The translations under genes were made by a program, and so were the position numbers. A stretch of 64,000 bases of DNA from Neolewinella litorea (GTDB taxonomy: Bacteria; Bacteroidota; Bacteroidia; Chitinophagales; Saprospiraceae): assembly GCF_004803465.1 (NCBI RefSeq), contig NZ_SRSF01000002.1, positions 62,001 to 126,000 on the forward strand. The letters are read 5' to 3'. This document shows positions 43,167 through 52,317 of the stretch, one piece after another. The notes below the pieces were generated by a model. That model was not told the origin of the DNA, did not search any database, and saw only the letters and a list, made by a program, of their open reading frames with translations. Every line of letters begins with the position of its first letter. Position 1 is the first letter of the stretch.

Positions 43167-44207
43167 ATGTCCAATTATTTTCAGCGTAACAAGAAGTTCA
43201 TCCTCCACTTTGCCTTTTGGACGGTGTACGCCTCCCTCTTCTTCTACACCATCAGTTTCGGTCGGAAGGGAGATCCCGATTGGGAGCGGATCGTGGCCGA
43301 CCTCACCTTCCATGTGGGCGGAATGATGGTCATCAGCTACCTGAACTACTTCCTGTTCCTGCCGCGTCTGCTCAAGGATCAGAATGTAGGCCGGTACCTG
43401 CTCACCTTCGTTCCCGTTTTCCTCGGCCTGGCCTTTCTCTGGCTGCGGGGCAAGCAGGCCATCCTGCAGCACTTCTACCCCGATGACCGTTGGATGTACT
43501 CGGTGCGCTTCGGGATCAACGTGATAACGAGCGCATTCTTCGCCGCCTCTTGCGTGGGACTGCTGAAATTCGTGGAGGACTACTTCGAACTGGAAGCACG
43601 GCGCAAGGAACTGGAAAACCAGCAGCTAACTTCCGAGTTGCAGTTCCTCCGGGCTCAGGTCAATCCCCATTTCCTCTTTAATACCCTGAACAACCTTTAC
43701 TACCTGGCCGTCAACCAAAGTACGCGCACCCCGGAGGTCATCGCCAAGTTATCGGGCATGATGCGCTACATGATTTACGAGAGCAACCACGCCCGCGTGC
43801 CGCTGGACAAGGAGATCGAATACATCGAGAACTACCTCAGCCTGGAGCGGCTTCGCCTGGAAGATGACGTGCCGATCACCTTTGAGGTCAACGGGAACAC
43901 CACCGGCGTGCGTATTGCGCCCCTGATCCTGATCACCTTCCTGGAAAACGCCTTCAAGCACGGGGTGAGCAGTTCCGCCGAGGCCCCCTGGATCACCGTC
44001 CGCCTGGACGTGACCAAGGACCAGTGTGAGTACCGCGTGGCGAACGGGAAGATCGCCGAGGGCAGCAAGACCCTGCACGACAAATCCGGCATCGGTCTCC
44101 AGAACGTGCGCCGACGGCTGGCCCTCACCTACCCCGACCGGCATTACCTGCGCATCACCGATAACGACGACCGCTACGAGGTGGTCCTGAAACTCGACCT
44201 GAAATGA
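43167..44207 (+). CDS. LytS/YehU-type sensor histidine kinase
   Basis: 346 residues. Four to five hydrophobic helices in the first 135 residues, a short coiled coil, then the His_kinase domain with phosphoacceptor H168 in LRAQVNPHFLFNTLNNLYYL and an ATPase domain (LILITFLENAFKHGVSSSAE, GIGLQNVRRRLALTYPDRHY). It senses an unknown signal at the membrane. The stop overlaps the ATG of the LytTR regulator (ATGA). Two similar words (CCGTGGAcCGAtGATC) lie upstream at 43021 and 43063. Confidence 0.92.
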   Translation: MSNYFQRNKKFILHFAFWTVYASLFFYTISFGRKGDPDWERIVADLTFHVGGMMVISYLNYFLFLPRLLKDQNVGRYLLTFVPVFLGLAFLWLRGKQAILQHFYPDDRWMYSVRFGINVITSAFFAASCVGLLKFVEDYFELEARRKELENQQLTSELQFLRAQVNPHFLFNTLNNLYYLAVNQSTRTPEVIAKLSGMMRYMIYESNHARVPLDKEIEYIENYLSLERLRLEDDVPITFEVNGNTTGVRIAPLILITFLENAFKHGVSSSAEAPWITVRLDVTKDQCEYRVANGKIAEGSKTLHDKSGIGLQNVRRRLALTYPDRHYLRITDNDDRYEVVLKLDLK

Positions 44208-44953
44208 AGTTGATCTGCCTCGTTGTCGACGACGAACCCATGGCCCGCCGCCTGCTCGAACAGTATATCGAGCGGATGCCCGACCTGTCACTGGCCGCCT
44301 CCCTCGGCAACCCACTACAGGCGCTGAAACAACTACAGGAATCCCCTCCCGATATCCTGTTCCTCGACGTGCAGATGCCGGAACTCACGGGCATCTCCCT
44401 GTTGAAAGTTCTGAAGAATAAACCGGTGATCGTCCTCACCACCGCCTACTCCGAATACGCATTGGAAGGCTACGAACTGGAGGTCACCGACTATCTGCTG
44501 AAGCCCATCACTTTTGAACGATTCGTGAAGTGCGTGGAACGGATCAGCCACGCCCTGGCACAATCCGGATCGGCAGCACAAGCGGATAACGGGCCAGTTA
44601 ATGCCCCCGCGCCCGCCGGTGGCGCCAACGGAGACAACTACTTTTTCGTCAAGGATGGCACCAAATCCGTCCGCATCAATTTCGATGACATCACCCACAT
44701 CGAAGGGTTGAAGGACTACGTAAAGATCCACACCCTTGACAAGCGGATCACCACCCTCCAGAGCCTGAAGAACCTGCTCGAGGTGCTTCCGACGGGTGAC
44801 TTCGTGCGGGTGCATAATTCTTACATCATCGCCCTGAAGTGGATCGAGGAGGTACACCGAGATGAGGTCCACGTCCACGGAGCCGTCGTTCCCGTCAGTG
44901 ATACCTACCGCCGCGACTTTCGCCGCATCATCGAGGAACGACAGCTGAAGTAG
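44204..44953 (+). CDS. LytTR-family response regulator
   Basis: 249 residues. Receiver domain with D9/D10 pair, phosphoacceptor D55 (ILFLDVQMPELTG) and lysine in DYLLKPITF, then an Ala/Gly linker and a C-terminal LytTR DNA-binding domain (DDITHIEGLKDYVKIHT, FVRVHNSYIIALKWIEEV, VPVSDTYR). Partner of the kinase directly upstream, with overlapping stop and start codons. Next on the opposite strand is the glycosidase/TonB locus, but there is no evidence that it controls it. Confidence 0.93.
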   Translation: MKLICLVVDDEPMARRLLEQYIERMPDLSLAASLGNPLQALKQLQESPPDILFLDVQMPELTGISLLKVLKNKPVIVLTTAYSEYALEGYELEVTDYLLKPITFERFVKCVERISHALAQSGSAAQADNGPVNAPAPAGGANGDNYFFVKDGTKSVRINFDDITHIEGLKDYVKIHTLDKRITTLQSLKNLLEVLPTGDFVRVHNSYIIALKWIEEVHRDEVHVHGAVVPVSDTYRRDFRRIIEERQLK

Positions 44954-45018
44954 CCACCCCCTGTGGCTTTACGGTGTGAACCTGGCACCCGCGACCCCGC
45001 CCCGCTGATCCAGGATTT

Positions 45019-47652
45019 TTACCCGTCATCATGATTTACCAGGCGCAAGACGTCCAGCATGGCCGTGTTGACCTCGCCGTCCATGTTGTGGTTCCACTCT
45101 TCGAAACGGATGCGCAGCCTGTTCTCACCGGCGTGAAGTTGCACGGTCAGGGTATTCGACCAGCCCCAGTCGGACCACTCATCCGCGCCCCGCTGCGGAA
45201 AGACCAGCACCCCCGCGTAGCCATCGTTGACGTAGAGACTGCGAATGGCGCACTTGTTATCGGTATTCGTTGGGCCGCTGCCGTTCGCGTAGCGCACGTC
45301 CAGCAGATAGGTACCCGCTTCCTGAACCGTTACCGTCAGGTCGATCGACCGGTTGCGGTCGGTGGTTACCTCCACGAAGCCGCCGCCGGTAAAGCCGGTA
45401 TACGGCAGCTCTGACGGGGGCGCCCACGCTTCCATTGGTATGGTTACTACGGCTCCTGCACGAACCACTGGTTCGCTGGCAAAAGAGTCCCGGCCTTCGT
45501 CCCCACAGGCCACCAACTGGTAGGCGGCGTAGCCTTCCCCGGTGCAGGGAAGTTGGGTTTTGTTGGTCGTTTTCCAGGGTTCACCGTTGCGGTAGATGCG
45601 GTACTCTTGGGCTCCGGCTACCGGCATCCATCGCAAAGTATCTCCTACGAAGTTCGGGCGGGGGGTGGGTAGGCTGAAGGCATTTGGGATGACCTCGTGA
45701 GACGTGGCCCCAAACGGCTCATCAACCAAACGGATCTCGACGTGGTGTTCCCCCTCCAGGTCGGCGGGTACCAGCGGCTCGGCTTGAAGCTCTCCGTTGA
45801 GCAGGAAAGACGCGATGCGGTTGCCGAACCCTTTCAGGTGCAGGTTCAGTATGGCCCTGCGGTAGCGGAAATTGGCGAGCGTCTTGTGGCCCCCGTAGGC
45901 CTGCGGCACGGCGGGGGTGAAGCGCAGACCTTCGGGTGCGAACTGCAGGCCGAAAAAGACCCGGTAGACCATCGCGAGGTTACCGGCAATGCTCCAGAGC
46001 ATGCGCCGGGAATTGATTTCCGTGCCCCGGAAATCACCGGTATCGGCCACCATGTTCTCGTAGTTGGACAAGAACAGCGCCGCCGGTCGGTAAATCGCGG
46101 CGAGTCCGTGGTTCAGCGCGGCTTCGTGACCCGTACGGGCCGCCGCAAGGTTCCAGAAAGCCTGTACGAAAGGCCAGATGCCGTTGTTGTGGTAGGGCGG
46201 TATGCCAGGGATCTGGGGAAAGATGCAGGGCACGCCGTAGTAAGTGAGCGGTGCGTGTTCCACCACTGATGCGGCCCGCTCGGGGGGTGCTACACCGAAA
46301 AGGACGCACAGGGCTTCCCCCAGCGCTTCGAAGCGGGGCGAAAGCAACAGATCGCCCCGCCCGTACAGATACTGTCCGTAGTAGCCCCGCTCGGGCACCC
46401 AGAGGTGCTCATTGATGCCCCGGTGGATCTCATCCGCCCAGTCGGCGTAAACCTGCGCCGGCTCGTCCAACAGGCGCGCCATCTGGGCCAGGATACGGTG
46501 GGCCTGGTAATGAACGCAGTTCGTGCCGAGGTTGAGGGAAGCATAGATGTCGGCGTTGGTCATCCACTTTGGGTAGGTCTGCTCCCGCCAGTCGAGGAAG
46601 GAAGACTCACCCCGGTAGAGGCCAGTAGCGGGATCGTGGAGCGTTTTTCGGTCGTCTTCGAGGGTATCGCGTACGATCGGAAATATCTCGCGCAGCCATT
46701 CGTCCTCGCCCGTGACCCGGTAGATTTCCCAGGCTGCCAGCACCCAGGTGGTGCGGTCGGATGAAACGGGCCAGGCGCCGCCCGATCCGGTATCCTGCAC
46801 GATTCGGCCGCGGCGCACTTTCTTGCGCAGACTGGTCTTGGCCACCTTGGGCTCCAGGTAGCCGAAGGCCAGCAGGATGCTGTAACTGATGTCGCGCGTC
46901 CATACGCCACCCCACTCGGCCCCGGTGCGGAGGGTGCCGTCCGGCTCGATATTCGCCCGGGCCTCCTCCCGGGCCAGGTTGAACAAGGCATCCACAATGG
47001 GCTGGTCGGAGCGGTAGGTCGGACGGTCGCTCAGTTGGGCGCGCTGGTGCCAGTCGCGGTCCTCGGCCCTCACGGGCTGGTAGGGATTAAGCACTACGGT
47101 CAGCTGATAAATGCCCGGATCGTCCGAGGGCATTAACTGCAGCCCGTGCTCCGCCAGACTGACGAAGTCCCAGGTCAGCGGCTCGGACCCCCCGGCCAGG
47201 TAGAAGCCCTTAAAATCCTCGGCGGCGATCCGGTGGCCATCATAAGCTTCGTAGTATCCCCGCTCCCGGAATTGACGGAGCACCGGGGATACGTCTACGC
47301 GAAAGGTGAACGGGACATTAACCGGCAGATAGGTCGCCGGCACGGGGGCCGGCTCAAGCGGCGGCTCGCCGAAGGTGACCACCGGTGATTCGTGCTGCCC
47401 CTCCCCCACCACTACCCAGTGGTGAACGCCCGCCGGCATTTCATTGTCCTTTTCGTTAATGCTTACGTTGAAGTATACCAGCCGGGAGTAGGTGGCGCTG
47501 GCGGGGCTACGGTAATTCGAGGTCAGGTGGGTGGGCGACAGGGCGCGGGCCAGGTTGTCGCCCTGCACTACCCGATCGGCGTACAGGGTATAAGCGGAGT
47601 GGGAATAGAGAACGTCGGAGGTTTTTCTGGAGCGCATGCCGGGGGCTTTCAT
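45019..47652 (-). CDS. Six-hairpin (MGH1/GH63-like) glycoside hydrolase with C-terminal carbohydrate-binding region
   Basis: 877 residues. The central part (about 230-600) is an (alpha/alpha)6 barrel: GAEWGGVWTRDISYSILLAF, TGSGGAWPVSSDRTTWVLAA, GYYGQYLYGRGDLLLSPRFE, IPPYHNNGIWPFVQAFWNLA and TEINSRRMLWSIAG, carrying several acidic candidates for catalysis. The C-terminal 130 residues (GGGFVEVTTDRNRSIDLTVT, GTYLLDVRYANGSGPTNTDN) resemble CBM6/CBM35 modules. Unusually for the family there is no signal peptide: the frame is closed upstream of 47652, leaving only a short polar leader, so it may be cytoplasmic or have lost its leader. Linkage specificity unknown. Confidence 0.85.
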   Translation of the reverse strand: MKAPGMRSRKTSDVLYSHSAYTLYADRVVQGDNLARALSPTHLTSNYRSPASATYSRLVYFNVSINEKDNEMPAGVHHWVVVGEGQHESPVVTFGEPPLEPAPVPATYLPVNVPFTFRVDVSPVLRQFRERGYYEAYDGHRIAAEDFKGFYLAGGSEPLTWDFVSLAEHGLQLMPSDDPGIYQLTVVLNPYQPVRAEDRDWHQRAQLSDRPTYRSDQPIVDALFNLAREEARANIEPDGTLRTGAEWGGVWTRDISYSILLAFGYLEPKVAKTSLRKKVRRGRIVQDTGSGGAWPVSSDRTTWVLAAWEIYRVTGEDEWLREIFPIVRDTLEDDRKTLHDPATGLYRGESSFLDWREQTYPKWMTNADIYASLNLGTNCVHYQAHRILAQMARLLDEPAQVYADWADEIHRGINEHLWVPERGYYGQYLYGRGDLLLSPRFEALGEALCVLFGVAPPERAASVVEHAPLTYYGVPCIFPQIPGIPPYHNNGIWPFVQAFWNLAAARTGHEAALNHGLAAIYRPAALFLSNYENMVADTGDFRGTEINSRRMLWSIAGNLAMVYRVFFGLQFAPEGLRFTPAVPQAYGGHKTLANFRYRRAILNLHLKGFGNRIASFLLNGELQAEPLVPADLEGEHHVEIRLVDEPFGATSHEVIPNAFSLPTPRPNFVGDTLRWMPVAGAQEYRIYRNGEPWKTTNKTQLPCTGEGYAAYQLVACGDEGRDSFASEPVVRAGAVVTIPMEAWAPPSELPYTGFTGGGFVEVTTDRNRSIDLTVTVQEAGTYLLDVRYANGSGPTNTDNKCAIRSLYVNDGYAGVLVFPQRGADEWSDWGWSNTLTVQLHAGENRLRIRFEEWNHNMDGEVNTAMLDVLRLVNHDDG

Positions 47653-47711
47653 GGGAACCGGTGGTTGCCGGATGCCTAAGGAAACCTCCAGGGCCGCCAG
47701 GGTTCACGCCG

Positions 47712-50078
47712 TCAGAATTGCTTTTGTCCGGCAAACTCCATGGCCTCCCCCTTCCCGAAGCCGTAGCTCAGACCCACGATCACGAAGCGGCCCTGCCTAC
47801 GGTAATTGTAGAGGTAGAAATCGGGCTGCCGGGCCTCCTGCTCGTCGATCCGCGTGGCGAAGGCGTCCCGCACGCTGACGTTAAGCACCAGACGGCCCTT
47901 GGCGGCTTTCTTCCGCAGCCCAGCGTCGACAAATCCGTAACCCGACACCTGGCCCTGCACGGTACGGTAGCCGGAGCGGAGGTTACCGGCCACCTCGATC
48001 TCGACGTCCAGCGGCAGCTGGATCTTGGTTACCGCCCGCCCATTCAGCTGGTCGGTGGAAAAGTCGTAGCTCACGCCCTCCAGTGCGGCCGTCCGGTCGA
48101 AATGGTTGTAGTTCAGGTCACCACTCAGGGTCATCCAGTCCACGGGCCGAAACTTGGCGTTCAGTTCCGCGCCGTTCGTGCGGCTGCTGCCCAGGTTGAC
48201 CGGTCGGATGATGTTGACGTTTTCCTCGACGAAGGAAACCCGTTCCACCACGTCGGTGGTGTAACGGTGGTACACGCCGGCGTTCAGGCTGAGTTCCCCC
48301 GCTACCAGGATGGCCGTCAGTTCGTAGGAATCGGTGAACTCCGGCTGGAGGTAGGGGTTGCCGGCCCGCACGTTGAAGTTGTCGCGGATGTTGAAGAAGG
48401 GGTTCAGGTCCCACAGCCGCGGTCGGAAGATCCGCCGGGAGTAGCCGGCCTGCACGGAGGCTATCTCACTGAGCTTGTAGGAGGTGTGCAGCGTGGGAAA
48501 TAAGTTGTGGTAGCGCTGCTCGGTGTCGGTGCCGGTAGTGACCAGCAGGGTACTGAGGTCGGTCTTTTCGACGCGCAGACCGGCTTTTACCCCCCAGCGT
48601 TCCCCTTCGTAGGCACTCGTGGCGTAGGCGCCCAGCACGCCCTGTTTGTACTCGAAGCGATTGGTCAGCTCCGGCACCAACAGGTAGTCGTCGTCGACCC
48701 GGTTGCTGACCGAAAAGTCATTGCCCACGTCGTTGAACTCGTACTGCATTCCGGTTTCCAGCGTAACGGTCTCGCTCACCGGCCGGGTGTAGTCGAGTTT
48801 GAAGGTGTATTCCGTTTCTCCGAAGTCGGTAGCGGTCCGCTGGTCACCAAATAGCGCCTGTCCCTCGATTGTATTGGTCGTGAAATCCGACGACTGGTCC
48901 TTCGTGAAACTGTTGCCCAGGGCACTGGCGATCAGCAAGTGGTCCTTGTCTTCGGCATCGAATTCCCGCTTGTAGTTCAGTTCGTACTGCCATTTCGGAT
49001 TGACGGCCTCCGTAGCCTCGGTCCTACGCCAGGCGTCGGTGAGCATGCCGTCGGGATCGCTGACTCGGAAGTCGGTCACAGCGTTCTCGGTCTCCAGCTC
49101 ATACGCGAAGTGCCCCGTCAGGGAGAGGACGTTGCGGTCGTTGATGTGGTAGTCGGTGCCGAGGATCAGGTTATAGAACTGCTCGTTCTTGTCGGACTCT
49201 CCCTCGCTCCGCACCTCCGTACCGGTGGCCAGGTCGCGGTTGACCGCCCGGCTGATTTCCGGGAAGGTGCGGTACCCTACCCCGGCCTGCCCGAAGAGGT
49301 TGAACTTCTCCGTGCGCCGGTTTACGCTCAGGCCCACGCTGTGGTTGTTCGGCAGGCCCGTATTGACGGTGACCGACCCGTTGAGGCCGCGCTGCTCTTC
49401 TTTCTTGAGTACGATGTTGATGATGCCCGCCGTGCCTTCCGCCTGGTACTTGGCCGAGGGATTGGTGATCACCTCCACGCTCTCGATCATGTCGGCGGTG
49501 ATGGTGCCCAGGGCGTTGCCGTTGTCGCTGGTGAGCACGGAGGGTTTACCGTCGATCAGGATCTGGACGCCACCGCTCCCGCGCAGGTTGATCCGCCCTT
49601 CTATGCTTACCGTGACCGAAGGTACGTTGTTGAGCACTTCAAGGGCACTGGCTCCGCTGCTGCTGAGGTCTTTTCCTACGTTGAAGACCCGCTTATCGAG
49701 CCGGAATTCGGTAGTCGACCGCTCCCCCGTCACGGTGACTTCGGCCAAGGTTTCACCGTCGGGTCGCAGTACAATAGTGCCCACCTCGGCCGTCGTCACG
49801 TCAAGGATGCGCGTGGGCGCAAAGCCAAGGAAGGTCACCTCCAGAGTAAGTCCGGCGCGGGGTACGCTCAGGGTGAACCTTCCGGCAGGGTCGGTGGTGG
49901 TGCCCGTGACCATGTCGGCGGTAGCGGGGTCCACCGCCTTCACGGTAGCAAATTCCACGGGCATTTCCCCGCCGCTCTCGACCACCCGTCCCGTCAGTTC
50001 AATTTCCTGGGCGCGCACGCAGGTGCCGAGCAACAGCAAAAGGGCCAGGATAGTCGGTCGGACATGCGAGGAAGGCAT
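47712..50078 (-). CDS. TonB-dependent receptor, outer-membrane beta-barrel family
   Basis: 788 residues from the ATG at 50078 (MPSSHVRPTILALLLLLGTC, signal); ATG 50108 would give a ten-residue longer leader. A carboxypeptidase-regulatory-like domain (ELTGRVVESGGEMPVEFATV) is followed by a plug (RVFNVGKDLSSSGASALEVL, GGVQILIDGKPSVLTSDNGN, VITNPSAKYQAEGTAGIINI) and a C-terminal OMP_b-brl_3 barrel. No SusD partner follows it. It lies 59 bases upstream of the glycosidase gene on the same strand, so a shared transcript is likely. Confidence 0.9.
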   Translation of the reverse strand: MPSSHVRPTILALLLLLGTCVRAQEIELTGRVVESGGEMPVEFATVKAVDPATADMVTGTTTDPAGRFTLSVPRAGLTLEVTFLGFAPTRILDVTTAEVGTIVLRPDGETLAEVTVTGERSTTEFRLDKRVFNVGKDLSSSGASALEVLNNVPSVTVSIEGRINLRGSGGVQILIDGKPSVLTSDNGNALGTITADMIESVEVITNPSAKYQAEGTAGIINIVLKKEEQRGLNGSVTVNTGLPNNHSVGLSVNRRTEKFNLFGQAGVGYRTFPEISRAVNRDLATGTEVRSEGESDKNEQFYNLILGTDYHINDRNVLSLTGHFAYELETENAVTDFRVSDPDGMLTDAWRRTEATEAVNPKWQYELNYKREFDAEDKDHLLIASALGNSFTKDQSSDFTTNTIEGQALFGDQRTATDFGETEYTFKLDYTRPVSETVTLETGMQYEFNDVGNDFSVSNRVDDDYLLVPELTNRFEYKQGVLGAYATSAYEGERWGVKAGLRVEKTDLSTLLVTTGTDTEQRYHNLFPTLHTSYKLSEIASVQAGYSRRIFRPRLWDLNPFFNIRDNFNVRAGNPYLQPEFTDSYELTAILVAGELSLNAGVYHRYTTDVVERVSFVEENVNIIRPVNLGSSRTNGAELNAKFRPVDWMTLSGDLNYNHFDRTAALEGVSYDFSTDQLNGRAVTKIQLPLDVEIEVAGNLRSGYRTVQGQVSGYGFVDAGLRKKAAKGRLVLNVSVRDAFATRIDEQEARQPDFYLYNYRRQGRFVIVGLSYGFGKGEAMEFAGQKQF

Positions 50079-50250
50079 GGCGGGTAGGAGAGATGCAGGG
50101 TCGTTCATTGTTCCAAATTGGGACCTTTCCCGCACATATTTGCACGCTTTCTACCCTTACGGCACTTGTCTCGATGCCTTCCGGTGACGCCTAGACCGTT
50201 CGGCCCACTTACCGGATTAATGGGTTACTGAAGTCCCTCGACCAGGCGGC

Positions 50251-51762
50251 TTACTCTGCCGTCAATACAATCCGGGCGTAGCGTGTCAGGGAGGGCGCCC
50301 CACCGTCGGTGACCGACAGAATAAAATGCAGCGTCTGGCCGGGTTTAATGTCGTTTGGTACGGTAATGGTGGCTTTAGGACCATCCAGTATGATCATCGC
50401 CTCACCTCGGTAGGTATCCACCTCTCCGTACTGCCACCAGTGGTAGTTGAGTTCGTCGCCGTCCGGATCGGTTGCCACGGCCTGCAGGACGACCTTTTCC
50501 CGCGGCTTCACTACGCGACGGTCGGCACCCTCCAGCCCTACTTGCGGCGGATGGTTAGCAACTTCGTAAGATTCAACGCACCAGTCGGCCCGCGCGGCGA
50601 AGTCGCGCTGCAGGGCAGGTAACCACCGGGTCTGGGCGTAGGCCGTATCCGGGGCCTGGGTGTAGGGGTTGTAATCCGCGGCAGCTGCGCCGTCTTCCCA
50701 CCTTCCGGGTATCGTATCGGAGGGAACCAGGCGGCCGCCCCAGCCGCCCCATTCGGGGTGCTCCCGGTTGTCCAGGCCCACGTCAAGGAGGTGCAGAAAG
50801 GCCGGGGAATCTCCCTCGCTGATGAAGTCGTAGGGAATAAAACTGCCCCACTGGGCACTATCCAGGCGGGTGGGATCGCCGTGAATGTGTTCCGGGTCGC
50901 CAGGCTGTTGCTGGCCGTCTCCGTAGCTGTAGTACCTGGCAGTCAGCGGCCCGTGATTCCGGATGACGTGTTCCCCCATAAATGCTCCACCCAGCCAGTA
51001 CTGCAGTTGCTTCGGCACCGACTTTTTCCAGTTGTAGGCCAGTACCCAGAATTGCCAGGCGTTGTAGAGCACGGATACGTTGGGCCACTGCTTGCTGATG
51101 TAGTTGCGGTAGGTGACGTCCTGGTCCATGACCGTGTAGATGATCGCCTTCTCCCCCACTTTTCGGTAGATCTCTGGCCACTCCGGCGTGTCTCCGTAGC
51201 GTTCCTCGATCGACTTCAGGGCACGCGCGATGGTATTCGTGCCGCCCCATACCTGCAGGTAAATGGGTCGCGGATCGGTCTCGTCCAGCAGAAGGTCGCG
51301 AATGAAGTCGGAACCTTCGGTATCCAACTCCATTTCCCCCTCGAAGGTGATGTTGCCGACTTTGACGAGTTGCAACAGGGAATCCGGATGTGGGTACCCT
51401 TCGGCGTGCTGCGTCAGGTTATTGTACACCTCACCGTAGGCGCCGATCAGTTCCTGCATCCACTCTTCTCCCGGCCAGCGGAGGTCGGCACGCTCGCCGT
51501 ACAGTCGACGGGTCATGTCCATTTCCGACACCATGGTCGTACCCTTCCCGTCCCCCTTGTAGTGCCACATAGAGCTGCTGTAGACCAGACCTTCCAGGTC
51601 CAGTTCATTCGCGTATAGCAACAGGCGGACGAACGAATCAACGTCATCGATCTCGCCGTCGGTCGTGACCACGGTACGGGCTTTATCAGACTGGGCCTGC
51701 AGATAGGCTGGCTGCGCTACCGGCAGGACAAGCAGGAGAAAGGGCAGTAGGGTGCGAACCAT
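50251..51762 (-). CDS. Exported DUF1593 (nucleoside hydrolase-like) protein
   Basis: 503 residues with a signal peptide (VRTLLPFLLLVLPVAQPAYL). The N-terminal domain starts RTVVTTDGEIDDVDSFVRLL, the aspartate cluster that binds calcium in nucleoside hydrolase folds; YLQVWGGTNTIARALKSIEE and GSFIPYDFISEGDSPAFLHL follow. A C-terminal immunoglobulin-like domain (HPPQVGLEGADRRVVKPREK) ends the protein. DUF1593 proteins are often found in polysaccharide loci of Bacteroidota and were linked to cellulose binding; activity is not established. Downstream of SusD by 555 bases. Confidence 0.9.
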   Translation of the reverse strand: MVRTLLPFLLLVLPVAQPAYLQAQSDKARTVVTTDGEIDDVDSFVRLLLYANELDLEGLVYSSSMWHYKGDGKGTTMVSEMDMTRRLYGERADLRWPGEEWMQELIGAYGEVYNNLTQHAEGYPHPDSLLQLVKVGNITFEGEMELDTEGSDFIRDLLLDETDPRPIYLQVWGGTNTIARALKSIEERYGDTPEWPEIYRKVGEKAIIYTVMDQDVTYRNYISKQWPNVSVLYNAWQFWVLAYNWKKSVPKQLQYWLGGAFMGEHVIRNHGPLTARYYSYGDGQQQPGDPEHIHGDPTRLDSAQWGSFIPYDFISEGDSPAFLHLLDVGLDNREHPEWGGWGGRLVPSDTIPGRWEDGAAAADYNPYTQAPDTAYAQTRWLPALQRDFAARADWCVESYEVANHPPQVGLEGADRRVVKPREKVVLQAVATDPDGDELNYHWWQYGEVDTYRGEAMIILDGPKATITVPNDIKPGQTLHFILSVTDGGAPSLTRYARIVLTAE

Positions 51763-51954
51763 GGAAGAGAGGATTGGAGAGAGAATACGGCACCCGCGGC
51801 CGCGCCATCATGGCACAAAGCAGAAAGATAGGCAAATGCCCCCGCGCAACCGTTGCCCGGCAGGACTCCGCCATGCCTGCGGCGAATCACCAGTGCGAAT
51901 TCCTGGCGCCTTCACTAACCACAAGCCTGTTCCCCGATTTTTCCGGGATACCCC
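51763..51954. other. Upstream region of the DUF1593 gene, no gene seen
   Basis: This 192-base stretch holds no credible ORF. It contains the GGCACCCGCG word at 51789-51798. Together with the two terminators downstream it is part of a 555-base gap between susD and the DUF1593 gene. Confidence 0.4.
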
Positions 51955-51999
51955 AAAAAAGGAGAGCAAGACGGAAGCCTTTCGCTCTGTCTTGCTCTC
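51955..51999 (-). terminator. Second rho-independent terminator between susD and the DUF1593 gene
   Basis: On the minus strand an 11-bp perfect stem (GAGAGCAAGAC with its complement, 16-base loop) is followed at once by C and six T. It lies about 280 bases after the susD terminator, which leaves a 270-base stretch (52000-52270) with an unexplained terminator. Confidence 0.7.
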
Positions 52000-52270
52000 T
52001 CTAGACTCACTTTGACACTCACTAACAAAATGCACACAACAACACAATAGGCCAATTTCTTGCAATGGCTGCTTGGGGTTAGAATAGTATGTGCTGGAGG
52101 TCCGTGGTCCCGCGGTACGGGTAGTATCGTACGGTCGATGCGCAGACTGCATTTTTGGGGGCCGCCTGCGTCGGTTAGTTGCTTCCTCTAAGTTTTATGT
52201 AGTTACAATTGTTTGGTTGGAACACCATTTAATTTGCTTAATCAGCCCTTTTTTACGGTATTTCCCAATT

Positions 52271-52310
52271 AAAAGAAAAAATGGGCGGCCTTTCCGATGA
52301 AAGGCCGCCC
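52271..52310 (-). terminator. Rho-independent terminator of susD
   Basis: On the minus strand a perfect 12-bp stem (GGGCGGCCTTTC with its complement, 4-base loop) is followed by TTTTTTCTTTT. It lies 8 bases after the susD stop, so it ends the susCD transcript. Confidence 0.92.
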
Positions 52311-52317
52311 ACTAGTT

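Noticed and set aside
52091-52300. Small plus-strand ORF of 69 codons between susD and its neighbour
   Set aside because: It overlaps the susD terminator and shows no conserved features.
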